Source of the DNA: Pirellulales bacterium
GTDB taxonomy: Bacteria > Planctomycetota > Planctomycetia > Pirellulales > Thermoguttaceae
Length of the DNA: 64,000 bases
Direction of reading: 5' to 3'
Assembly: GCA_016936015.1 (NCBI GenBank)
Contig: JAFGPV010000146.1
Coordinates: 62,001-126,000, forward strand
Below, piece after piece: positions 35,274-43,289 of this stretch. A program made the position numbers and the translations under genes. The number at the start of each line of letters is the position of its first letter. Within the stretch, counting starts at the first letter, position 1. The notes beneath the pieces were generated by a model, which was not told the origin of the DNA, searched no databases, and was given only the letters and a program-made list of their open reading frames with translations.

Positions 35274-35765
35274 TCACTCGGCTGCCGTCTCACAGGTGTT
35301 GGCCGTGATTTCAGAGAATTCCGTGCACAAGGCAACCGGCGAGATTCTGGTCAGAGGCTCGGTCGCGTCCGGAGCGGCGGCGGAGAGCGATTCATCCGAG
35401 AGCAGCGCGAGCAGCAGATGACCCGAGCGGATCACCGGGGAGCCGAAATCCACCGAGCTGACCAGCCAGGCGGAGCGGACCCAATCGACCACGTGCGGCG
35501 AAAGGGCCGGCGATCGGATGCTGCCCGTCTTGAAGCGATCGATCCGCTTCACGAGGTTTTCGCGCCACCGCGTCAGGTCCACGCCCGAATCCTGCAGAAT
35601 GGCCGTCAGATCCGTATTCGGCCTCTCGCTGAGCTTCAACAGCCAGTGCTCGACCTCGACCTGGTAATGGGTCCGGACGCGGCAGAATTCCGCCGCCGCC
35701 TCCAAACTGGAATGACAGGTTTGGTTCAGCTTTTCCACCAGCGATTTCAAATTGACAAAGACCAC
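35274..35765 (-). CDS. Stand-alone N-terminal domain of type VI secretion ATPase ClpV/TssH
   Basis: 163 residues matching the ClpV N-terminal domain: VNLKSLVEKLNQTCHSSLEA, HYQVEVEHWLLKL, TGSIRSPALSPHVVDWV and SGHLLLALLSDE are all typical. In type VI secretion this domain binds the contracted TssC sheath helix so ClpV can recycle it. A full ClpV is about 850-900 residues with two AAA+ modules; here the frame stops exactly at the end of the N-domain, and no Walker A or B sequence is found nearby in any frame. No other tss gene is visible. It is either a domain-only adaptor or the remnant of a lost tssH. Confidence 0.75.
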   Translation of the reverse strand: MVFVNLKSLVEKLNQTCHSSLEAAAEFCRVRTHYQVEVEHWLLKLSERPNTDLTAILQDSGVDLTRWRENLVKRIDRFKTGSIRSPALSPHVVDWVRSAWLVSSVDFGSPVIRSGHLLLALLSDESLSAAAPDATEPLTRISPVALCTEFSEITANTCETAAE

Positions 35766-36308
35766 CGCTCAACCCTTTTTCGAGGAATGAACGAGGCCGG
35801 CTTCAACCCCGTTGAAAATGATAAACGGCCCGAGGCCAGGGAAAGAATGCGGGAAGAGGAAACCATCTGCAAGTCTCCGCCAGGAAGAGAATTGTAGATT
35901 ATCGTTGAGAACACAAAGGCCTCGAATCCAACAGACCGTGCTTCGCACGCGGTTATCCCTCCCCAGCATCGCCGATCGAATCGGCGGCACTCTCCCCCAT
36001 GAATGGCTTTTAATTATTAACCGTTCATCGGCTTATAGCGAATGGATATTTTTCTTTAATTGACGAGATCCATCGCTTACGATCAGAAAGCAAACAATAT
36101 TATCAGAGCGAAGTCATTTAGAAAAGACCCTCACGGGATTTACCGTGTTATCAGGCAATGATAACGGATCTGATGATGTCTTTATCAATAAAATACTATT
36201 TGCATGCATGAACTATTTTTTATCTTTGATCATTATGCACGAAGCTTAAGCATATTTCCGCGCGGTTTTATGCAGTTTTGCTGCGCTTTTTGATAAAGAT
36301 TGCTCTTA
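35766..36308. other. 543-base intergenic region
   Basis: No gene is visible. The first part (35766-35905) is ordinary G/C-rich sequence; 36020-36308 is A/T-rich with stop codons in all frames and could hold promoters or a decayed gene. No convincing -35/-10 pair or terminator was found. Confidence 0.4.
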
Positions 36309-36701
36309 TCATTTTTCCTGCAATTGCATCCACTCCGGCACCGGTTGCACTTTTCCCGCCGCATTGACCACCGCCAGAACGACCCGACCGGTGGCGAGTT
36401 TTTCCTCTCCGCGGAACAACTCGTAACGATGTTCAATTTTTGCCGGAGTGGTGCGGACAATGGCCGTGCGAAGCCGCAGCCAGTCGTCATAGCGGGCGGG
36501 ACGATGGTAGCGGCACTCCGCATCGACCACGACCACCCGTTGGCCTTCCGCCTCCATTTGCCGATAATTTCCTCCGGCGGCGCGGAGGAGTTCGGTGCGG
36601 CCCATTTCAAAATAGATAAAATAGCAAGTGTGGTGAAGAAAGCCCATCGGGTCGCTCTCTTGATAACGGACGCGGATCTCGATTTCGTGTTCTGTCAGCA
36701 T
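36309..36701 (-). CDS. Acyl-CoA thioesterase of the YbgC/4HBT hotdog family
   Basis: 130 residues, normal for YbgC-type. It hydrolyses short-chain or hydroxybenzoyl acyl-CoA thioesters. The opening EIRVRYQESDPMGFLHHTCYF holds the conserved Asp-x-Met-Gly helix start (catalytic Asp), followed by YFEMGRTELLR. AECRYHRPARYDDWLRL is the central strand pair. Divergent from the ACT-domain gene at 36749. Substrate cannot be told. Confidence 0.85.
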   Translation of the reverse strand: MLTEHEIEIRVRYQESDPMGFLHHTCYFIYFEMGRTELLRAAGGNYRQMEAEGQRVVVVDAECRYHRPARYDDWLRLRTAIVRTTPAKIEHRYELFRGEEKLATGRVVLAVVNAAGKVQPVPEWMQLQEK

Positions 36702-36748
36702 CGCTGACTCCTGTTGACGGGTTGGACGTCTGGGGAATAATAAGGGAC

Positions 36749-37240
36749 ATGAGCTTCGATCAATCGGCGGTCAGCATGGGCACGATGCGGGGGAGGAATT
36801 ATCCGGCCATCCGGCAGTTTACCGTGTTTTTAGAGAATCGGGTAGGAAAGCTGCTGGAGGTGATCCGCCGTTTTGAAGGCAGCCGGGTGAAGATCGTCGC
36901 GCTGTCGATTTCCGATTCCTCGGAATGCGCCTTTGTCCGATTCCTGTTGAGTCATCCGGAACAGGGCCGCGAAATTCTGGAACGCGCCGGCCTGGCCATT
37001 ATCGAAAGCGACCTGATCGGCATTGAACTGCCCGAGGGCCCGCAATCGCTGGTGGATATCTGCACCGCGATGCTCCAGGCGGAGGTCAACATCGTGCAGG
37101 CCTACCCCTTGTTCATCCGGCCGCGGGGCCGAGAGGCGGTGGCCCTGATGGTCGACAACATCGAGATGGGCCAGGAAACCCTGGCCGCCAAGGGTTTCAC
37201 CATGATCACCGAAAACGATCTGTCGATGGAGGATGAATAA
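36749..37240 (+). CDS. Tandem ACT-domain regulatory protein
   Basis: 163 residues from the ATG at 36749 (a TTG at 36722 and ATG at 36776 are alternatives). The N-terminal ACT domain starts FTVFLENRVGKLLEVIRRF, and its second strand-helix KIVALSISDSSECAFVRFLL is well kept; a second ACT-like half (about 95-155) ends in VALMVDNIEMGQETL and GFTMIT. No enzyme domain is attached, so it probably binds an amino acid and regulates a partner, as the small subunit of acetolactate synthase does. The partner is not identified. A divergent thioesterase lies upstream. Confidence 0.75.
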   Translation: MSFDQSAVSMGTMRGRNYPAIRQFTVFLENRVGKLLEVIRRFEGSRVKIVALSISDSSECAFVRFLLSHPEQGREILERAGLAIIESDLIGIELPEGPQSLVDICTAMLQAEVNIVQAYPLFIRPRGREAVALMVDNIEMGQETLAAKGFTMITENDLSMEDE

Positions 37241-37274
37241 GCGGGATTCGTAGCAGGAACACTCCGTGTGCCTG

Positions 37275-37859
37275 TTACGTCTCCTCCGCCAGATCGAGGG
37301 GGATTTCTTTCAGGCCCGCCAGCCGGATGCGGAGGATGGCCTCCCAGCGGATGACGTGCGCCGTAAACGTGCCGTCGCTTTCCCTGACGAAGAACGTGCC
37401 GTGCGTCGGGAGAGAGAAGTTATTAGAAAAACGGTCCGGACGGAGGATTTCGCCGCCGGCCAGGTCGAGTTCGAGGGCGCCGTCGGCGGCTTTTTCCGCC
37501 AAGAGTTTTTCGATCAACCGGACCAACGGCGGGACGGAGTCCGGAACGGGGCCGCGGGACATCGAGCCGGAGTCCGGCTGCCGGGGCGGCAAAGAGGCCA
37601 ATTCGAGACCGCTGTCCGTATGCCGCTCTTTGCCGGCGGACCCCAATCCCCAGTCGAGTCCGCTGTTGCTGTCCGGCTCGGCGGTGGGCACCTCCGGAGG
37701 CGGCGCGCCGGCGGTCTGCTCGTACCGAACACTCAAGTCCTGAGGGTCCGGAATGCGGAATTTCGCGCCGCATTTGGGGCATTTCGCCGCTTTTCCGACC
37801 AGGGTCTCCGAGCAACGGATGCAATGGCCGTTCGGACAGAGAAACTCAAACACGATCAA
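37275..37859 (-). CDS. Zinc-ribbon protein of unknown function
   Basis: 194 residues. The N-terminus carries a planctomycete-style zinc ribbon: CPNGHCIRC and CPKCGAKFRIPDP (Cys pairs at about 8, 13-16 and 27-30). A Pro/Ser-rich linker (about 45-105) leads to a C-terminal domain (about 108-190) containing RLIEKLLAEKAADGALELD and FFVRESDGTFTAHVIRWEAI. No membrane span. It probably acts as an adaptor or sensor with an extra small fold; function unknown. The next gene has a related zinc ribbon, but on the opposite strand. Confidence 0.65.
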   Translation of the reverse strand: MIVFEFLCPNGHCIRCSETLVGKAAKCPKCGAKFRIPDPQDLSVRYEQTAGAPPPEVPTAEPDSNSGLDWGLGSAGKERHTDSGLELASLPPRQPDSGSMSRGPVPDSVPPLVRLIEKLLAEKAADGALELDLAGGEILRPDRFSNNFSLPTHGTFFVRESDGTFTAHVIRWEAILRIRLAGLKEIPLDLAEET

Positions 37860-38119
37860 TCCCCCGTGATGTTGAACGTCCGGCGTCTCGACAAGTTGCC
37901 CGCCTGGCCCTGGGAGAGCGGAATTGCCCTCTCTTTACTATTGTAGTCCAAAATAAAAAATCCGGAAAATAAAAAAACGGCGGCCAGACGCCGGGCGGGG
38001 AGCGGTTTCAGCAACCGGCGGACAACCAACGACTTACGATCCTTCAGCCGCGCCGCCCCAGGGACCGGAAGGCCGAGAAAAAACGCCTATTCTTGACACG
38101 CCCGAGAGGTTGGGAGACT

Positions 38120-38815
38120 ATGGAGGCCATGAAGATCATCGTCGTCTGTCCGAAGTGCCGCAAGCGGTTTGAAGTCAGCGAGAAATTCGCCGGAAAGTCA
38201 GGCCCTTGCCCCCAGTGCAAGAACGTCCTGAAAGTGCCCGAAGTATCGGAACAGGTCGTCATCCACGCGCCGGAAGAGTTCGACAAGGGCGGGCGGAGCC
38301 AGTCGGGGCAACTGGTTCTGAAACCGATTTCCCGGACCGAGACGAAATTCCGGCCCCTGGCGGCCGCCGCCCTGGCCGCCGGCGTCCTGGCGGTCTTCCT
38401 CGTCGCCTGGTTCGGCGGCCGGCAGGATTTTTTCAAGAGCTACCCCTGGATCACGCGAGGCGCCTTGGTGCTGCTCTCCCCGGTGCTGGCGGCGGCCGGC
38501 TACTCCTTCCTCCGCGACGACGAGTTGGAACCGTATCGGGGCCTCGCCCTGTGGCTCCGCGCGGCGATCTGCGGCGGGGTGTACGCGGTGCTGTGGGCGG
38601 TTTTCGGCCACGTGGCCGCCAGCGGTGTGATTACCGGCGACCTTCTGCCGTGGCTGATCGTCATCCCACCGTTTGTGGCCGTCGGCGCCACGGCCGCCGC
38701 GTTCTCGCTCGACCTCGATTTCGGCAGCGCCGCGTTCCACTACGCGTTTTACTTACTAATCACCGTCCTCCTGCGCGGGACCGCCGGCCTGGGCTGGATC
38801 TGGAACGTCAAGTAG
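38120..38815 (+). CDS. Zinc-ribbon membrane protein
   Basis: 231 residues from the ATG at 38120 (ATG 38129 also possible). The N-terminal zinc ribbon has VCPKCRKRFEVSEKFAGKSG and CPQCKNVLKVPE (two CPxC knuckles). About 30 residues later come five or so membrane spans: FRPLAAAALAAGVLAVFLVAW, GALVLLSPVLAAAGYSFL, LRAAICGGVYAVLWAVFGHV, WLIVIPPFVAVGATAAAF, and FYLLITVLLRG. Such proteins are common in planctomycetes and have no known function. The gene diverges from the zinc-ribbon gene at 37275-37859, with about 260 bases between them. Confidence 0.7.
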   Translation: MEAMKIIVVCPKCRKRFEVSEKFAGKSGPCPQCKNVLKVPEVSEQVVIHAPEEFDKGGRSQSGQLVLKPISRTETKFRPLAAAALAAGVLAVFLVAWFGGRQDFFKSYPWITRGALVLLSPVLAAAGYSFLRDDELEPYRGLALWLRAAICGGVYAVLWAVFGHVAASGVITGDLLPWLIVIPPFVAVGATAAAFSLDLDFGSAAFHYAFYLLITVLLRGTAGLGWIWNVK

Positions 38816-38893
38816 CAGCGGCATCCTGCCGCTTCCGGCATTGGGGATGACGTGGTTTTCACTCCGGGAAGCGGCAGGATGCCGCTGCTACTG
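38812..38893. repeat. Family D repeat pair (AGCGGCATCCTGCCGCTTCC / GGAAGCGGCAGGATGCCGCT)
   Basis: AGCAGCGGCATCCTGCCGC and GCGGCAGGATGCCGCTGCT flank about 40 bases and form a long stem. Each arm is itself a short palindrome. Related units are at 49143-49228 and 56223-56248. It begins at the stop codon of the zinc-ribbon membrane gene. Confidence 0.8.
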
Positions 38894-39442
38894 ATGGGAA
38901 TTGGGGATTTTCCATTGTTTCATTGTTTCAGGGCTTTTCGGTTGGGCTGTTTAATCTTGAAAATGACCGTGACCGAAAGGCCGTCTATACAAACGAGTTA
39001 CGGCGGGTAGAATAGACTTTGACCTTACACCTCGGAAGATGGCGTGGGGAAATAATATTCTTGGATATTTGTGATAACCTCTTATGGTAGAATGAGTTCG
39101 GGCAAGAATTAGGGATTGAATTTGTTCCAAAATGAATTGGGTTAAGTGATTTTATTCGGCGTGGAAGTCGGGAGTGAAGGAGTTGCCGGAAGTGTTTTAC
39201 ATGCAATAGGTTAAGAGTACACGACTTTCGTGAGGATTGCCGTGGGTGGGAATTAGTAGTCTTTTGAAATCGGAAGTAGGGAATTAATTCTGGAACGTAA
39301 AAAATGAACGGGAGGCAACGGAGAAAAGTAGAAATCAACCTTGGCTAATGCCGTAGATCAATAAGCGCGCCTGTCCCCCTTTTCCCCTTTTTAAAAAAAG
39401 TCACCATCACTTGACGCGGTTCCTTTTTCCGTTCTTTGTATT
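38894..39442. other. 549-base A/T-rich gap before the restriction operon
   Basis: It has clearly lower G/C than its surroundings, with many stops. A 117-codon minus-strand frame exists (38985-39338) but has no start context and no recognisable motif, and I do not call it. The composition change marks the left edge of the restriction operon and suggests foreign DNA. The promoter of the operon should lie here. Confidence 0.5.
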
Positions 39443-42424
39443 ATGCGGCAGGTCGTCATAGAAAATCCCGTCATCAATTCCCCTTTTCAGGAACCCTGTC
39501 GGCACTTCCGGTTCGACGAAGAAGGGATTACCGACGAAATCATCGAAGCCCGGCGAGTTAGCCAATACTTTGTCCCCATCGCCCGGTCGCGTAAGAAGGG
39601 AGCCAAACAGCTTCAGTTTGACACCGAGTGGACGCAGGACCGGATCGAGGAAAACATACTCGTCAACCGAATTCGCTCTCGCGTGCAACTTTGGCGAGAG
39701 GGCGGCTACGTCGGCATCACGCCCGTCACGACCCGGCTGTTGGCCTACTGGACCGATCCCGACCGCGAGAAGAAGCTCTTTTTCTGTCAGATCGAAGCCC
39801 TTGAAACGGCCATCTACATCATCGAAGCGGCGCGAAAATGCGGCGATGCCTGGATTGAAAATATCCTGCGGGAGGCGAACGACACGTCGAATCCGGGCCT
39901 GCCCCGCATTGCACTGAAAATGGCCACCGGTTCCGGGAAGACGGTGGTGATGGCCATGCTCATTGCCTGGCAGGCGCTGAACAAGTTTGCCAATTCGCAA
40001 GACGCCCGATTTTCGGACACGTTTCTGATCGTCACGCCGGGCATTACCATCCGCGACCGGTTGCGGGTGCTGCTTCCCAACGATCCGCAGAATTACTATC
40101 GTCAACGCGACATCATTTCTACCGAGTTGCTGGAACAACTCGGGCAGGCCAAGATTCTGATTACGAATTTTCACGCCTTTCTGCCGCGCGAGAGAGTTTC
40201 CGCGGGCAAGCTCACCAAAGCGATTCTCTCGGAAGGGAAGCTAAACGGTTTTACGGAGACGTCCGACCAAGTGGTCCGGCGGGTGTGCCGAGAACTGGGC
40301 AACAAGAAAAACATCATCGTCATCAACGACGAGGCCCACCACTGCTACCGCCGCAAGCCGGACGGCGAGGAAGTGAGGCTCACCGGCGACGAGCGCAAGG
40401 AGGCCGAGAAGCGGGAGGAGGAGGCCCGGGTCTGGATATCGGGCCTGGAAGCGGTCAAGGCAAAGATCGGCGTGAAGGCCATCTACGACCTGTCGGCCAC
40501 GCCGTTTTTTCTCCGGGGTTCGGGCTGGCCGGAAGCTACGCTTTTTCCGTGGGTTGTTTCCGACTTTTCTCTGATTGACGCCATCGAAGCGGGGATTGTC
40601 AAGGTGCCGCGGGTTCCGGTTGCGGACGATTCGATGAAGGGCGAGCAGCCGACCTACCGGGACTTATGGCTCCGTATCCGGGAAGACTTGCCGAAGAAGG
40701 GCCGCAAGACGGAAACGCTGGGCGGCGAACCGAAACTGCCCGTCGAACTTCAAGGCGCGCTGCACAGCCTCTATGGCAATTACGAAAAGTATTACCGCCT
40801 GTGGGAGCAAAATACCGAGGCGCGGGCCAAGGGGAACACGCCGCCGGTGTTCATCGTGGTATGCAACAACACGAACGTCTCGAAAATGGTCTTCGATTAC
40901 ATTGCCGGTTGGGAGAAGCAGATCGGCGAGACAACCGTTGTCCAGGCCGGGGCACTCGACATCTTCCGCAACGACGACGAGCATGGCGGATGGCTCCACC
41001 GGCCCAACACGATTCTCGTGGACAGCCGGCAACTTGAATCGGGCGAGGCGATGAGTGATGAGTTTAAGAAGATCGCCGTGCGCGAGATCGAGGAGTTCAA
41101 GGCGGAATACCGTGTCCGCTTCCCCGGCCGGGATGCCGAGAACCTCACCGATGAAGACCTGCTGCGCGAAGTGATGAACACGGTGGGCAAGGCCGGCAAA
41201 CTGGGCGAGCACGTCAAGTGCGTCGTTAGCGTATCGATGCTCACCGAAGGGTGGGACGCAAACACCGTCACGCACATTCTGGGCGTCCGGGCATTCGGCA
41301 CGCAGCTTCTTTGCGAACAGGTGGTGGGGCGGGGATTGCGGAGGCTGCGATACGCCGCCAACGAGCAGGGGATTTTCGAGCCGGAGTATGCCGAGGTGTA
41401 CGGGGTTCCGTTTTCGTTTATCCCGTGCAGCGGATCGGCTCCGACGGCGAAGCCCGGTCCGATGCCGACGCGGGTCCGTGCGTTGGAAAGCCGGATTGGT
41501 TGTGAAATCACTTTTCCGCGTCTGGTAGGCTACCGTTACGACATTGCCGGGGAACGTTTGACGGCCAAGTTTACCGAAGACTCGCGGCTTTCGCTTTCGA
41601 CGGCCGACATTCCGACGAAGACGGAAAACGCCCCCATTGTCGGCGAATCGAGCACCCACACTCTCGACGATTTGAAACGCCGCCGGCTGAACGAGGTGGC
41701 GTTCCTGCTGGCCAAGTTGACGCTGGAAAGATACTTCCGGGATGACGAGGGGAACGACAAGCCGTGGCTTTTCCCGCAACTTCTCGGCATTGCCAAGCAA
41801 TGGCTGGCCGAGTGTGTGACCTTGAAGGACCACACCTTTCCGCAACTGCTGCTTTTGATGGAGTTTGCCCACGACGCGGCCGACCGGATTTACAAGGCCA
41901 TTGTCGCGTCAACCGACGGCACGGCCACGCTGAAACCGATCCTCCGCCCTTACGATACACTTGGGTCAACTCGTTACGTGGATTTCGACACTACCCGACC
42001 CGTGTATGCCACGCGCGAGGACAAGTGCCATATTTCGCACGTGGTGGCCGATACCGATTCGTGGGAGCAGAAACTCGCGCAGACGCTCGAGGAGATGGAG
42101 GAGGTGGTCCGTTACGCGAAGAATCACAACCTCGGATTTACTGTTCCTTACACCTTGAACGGCGAAGAGCGGAATTACATTCCCGACTTCATCGCCTGTA
42201 TCGACGACGGCCGCGGTCCCGACGACCTGCTGAACCTGTTGATCGAAGTGACGGGCGAGAAAAAGAAGGACAAGGCCGCCAAGGTCGCCACGGCCCGTAC
42301 CCTCTGGATTCCCGCCGTCAACAACCACGGGGGTTTCGGCCGTTGGGCGTTCATCGAAATTGCCGATCCCTGGGACGCGGAGAACCTGATCCGATCCAGC
42401 CTCCAGAAAGGGACAAAACGATGA
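39443..42424 (+). CDS. Restriction enzyme helicase-nuclease subunit (type III Res-like)
   Basis: 993 residues. SF2 translocase with Walker A MATGSGKTVVMA (160-171), DEAH box VINDEAHHCY (about 294-303), motif III LSATPF, and motif VI QVVGRGLRRL. The C-terminal ~120 residues carry a PD-(D/E)xK-type nuclease pattern, YIPDFIACIDDG and LLIEVTGEKKKDK. This matches the Res subunit class often named BPTD_3080-family, which works with a beta-class Mod to cleave unmodified DNA. The start ATG at 39443 lacks a strong ribosome-binding site. It is followed, with a 4-base ATGA overlap, by a BRO-N gene and then mod. Whether it cuts like classical type III enzymes is inference. Confidence 0.88.
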   Translation: MRQVVIENPVINSPFQEPCRHFRFDEEGITDEIIEARRVSQYFVPIARSRKKGAKQLQFDTEWTQDRIEENILVNRIRSRVQLWREGGYVGITPVTTRLLAYWTDPDREKKLFFCQIEALETAIYIIEAARKCGDAWIENILREANDTSNPGLPRIALKMATGSGKTVVMAMLIAWQALNKFANSQDARFSDTFLIVTPGITIRDRLRVLLPNDPQNYYRQRDIISTELLEQLGQAKILITNFHAFLPRERVSAGKLTKAILSEGKLNGFTETSDQVVRRVCRELGNKKNIIVINDEAHHCYRRKPDGEEVRLTGDERKEAEKREEEARVWISGLEAVKAKIGVKAIYDLSATPFFLRGSGWPEATLFPWVVSDFSLIDAIEAGIVKVPRVPVADDSMKGEQPTYRDLWLRIREDLPKKGRKTETLGGEPKLPVELQGALHSLYGNYEKYYRLWEQNTEARAKGNTPPVFIVVCNNTNVSKMVFDYIAGWEKQIGETTVVQAGALDIFRNDDEHGGWLHRPNTILVDSRQLESGEAMSDEFKKIAVREIEEFKAEYRVRFPGRDAENLTDEDLLREVMNTVGKAGKLGEHVKCVVSVSMLTEGWDANTVTHILGVRAFGTQLLCEQVVGRGLRRLRYAANEQGIFEPEYAEVYGVPFSFIPCSGSAPTAKPGPMPTRVRALESRIGCEITFPRLVGYRYDIAGERLTAKFTEDSRLSLSTADIPTKTENAPIVGESSTHTLDDLKRRRLNEVAFLLAKLTLERYFRDDEGNDKPWLFPQLLGIAKQWLAECVTLKDHTFPQLLLLMEFAHDAADRIYKAIVASTDGTATLKPILRPYDTLGSTRYVDFDTTRPVYATREDKCHISHVVADTDSWEQKLAQTLEEMEEVVRYAKNHNLGFTVPYTLNGEERNYIPDFIACIDDGRGPDDLLNLLIEVTGEKKKDKAAKVATARTLWIPAVNNHGGFGRWAFIEIADPWDAENLIRSSLQKGTKR

Positions 42425-43281
42425 GTGAGGAACAGCTTCCCGCCGACTCACGGGGCAAGATGGTCGTTTTTGGAGCGAAACAGATTCGGCGTATCTGGCA
42501 TGAGGAGCAGTGGTTCTTTTCGGTTGTGGACATCATCGGCGCGCTGACCGACAGCAACGCCCCCAGGAAGTATTGGATGGCCATGAAGCGGCGCGAAGAA
42601 AAAACAAGTGGCTTTCAGTTGTCCACAATTTGTAGACAACTGAAGCTAACCTCTTCCGACGGAAAGAGTTATAAAACCGATTGTGTCACTGTCGAAGCCG
42701 CCTTTCGGGTCATCCAATCCATTCCCAGCCCCAAGGCCGAACCGTTCAAACGCTGGCTGGCCAGAGTGGGCTACGAGCGCGTGCAGGAGATTGAAAATCC
42801 GGAACTCGCCCAGCAGCGGATGCGGGAACTCTACCAGCAAAAGGGGTATCCGGCCGATTGGATCGAAAAGCGGGTCCGTTCAATCGCCGTCCGCGATGAA
42901 CTCACCGGCGAATGGAAGCAGCGGGGGGTGAAGGAACAGAACGAATTTGCCATCCTCACCGCCGAAATCTCCAAGGCCACGTTCGGAATCACGCCCTCGC
43001 AATACAAAAAACTGAAGGGATTGGAACGCGAAAACCTCCGCGACCACATGAACGACCTCGAACTCATCTTCACCATGCTCGGCGAGGCCGCCACCACCGA
43101 GATCGCCCGAAACAAAGACGCCCAAGGCTTCGATCCGAACAAGCGGGCCGCCCGGGAAGGCGGGAAGGTCGCGGGCAATGCACGCCGACAGCTTGAAGCG
43201 AAGTCGGGCCGGAAGGTCGTCACCCGACAAAACTACCTCACGGCCAAACCAAAACTTAAACTGCCGCCTAAATCCGAGTGA
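42421..43281 (+). CDS. BRO-N domain protein in the restriction operon
   Basis: 286 residues. The first ~110 residues are a BRO-N/phage antirepressor-like domain: KQIRRIWHEEQWFFSVVDII and DSNAPRKYWMAMKRR are typical, as in DinD and phage antirepressors. The rest is helical and basic, with AREGGKVAGNARRQLEAKSG at the C-terminus. BRO-N domains bind DNA and often regulate. The gene sits between Res and Mod with ATGA overlap upstream and GTGA/ATG coupling downstream, so all three are co-translated. It could control expression of the restriction system or help target it. The longer upstream frame (from 41764) overlaps the Res gene and is not used. Confidence 0.85.
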   Translation: MSEEQLPADSRGKMVVFGAKQIRRIWHEEQWFFSVVDIIGALTDSNAPRKYWMAMKRREEKTSGFQLSTICRQLKLTSSDGKSYKTDCVTVEAAFRVIQSIPSPKAEPFKRWLARVGYERVQEIENPELAQQRMRELYQQKGYPADWIEKRVRSIAVRDELTGEWKQRGVKEQNEFAILTAEISKATFGITPSQYKKLKGLERENLRDHMNDLELIFTMLGEAATTEIARNKDAQGFDPNKRAAREGGKVAGNARRQLEAKSGRKVVTRQNYLTAKPKLKLPPKSE

Positions 43282-43289
43282 ACGTCATC

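Noticed and set aside
38985-39338. A 117-codon minus-strand frame in the A/T-rich gap before the restriction operon
   Set aside because: No ribosome-binding site, no membrane or domain pattern, odd residue composition; it may be chance.
41764-42420. Upstream extension of the BRO-N gene frame
   Set aside because: It overlaps the C-terminal nuclease region of the Res gene and lacks BRO-N-like sequence; the ATG at 42421 is the coupled start.
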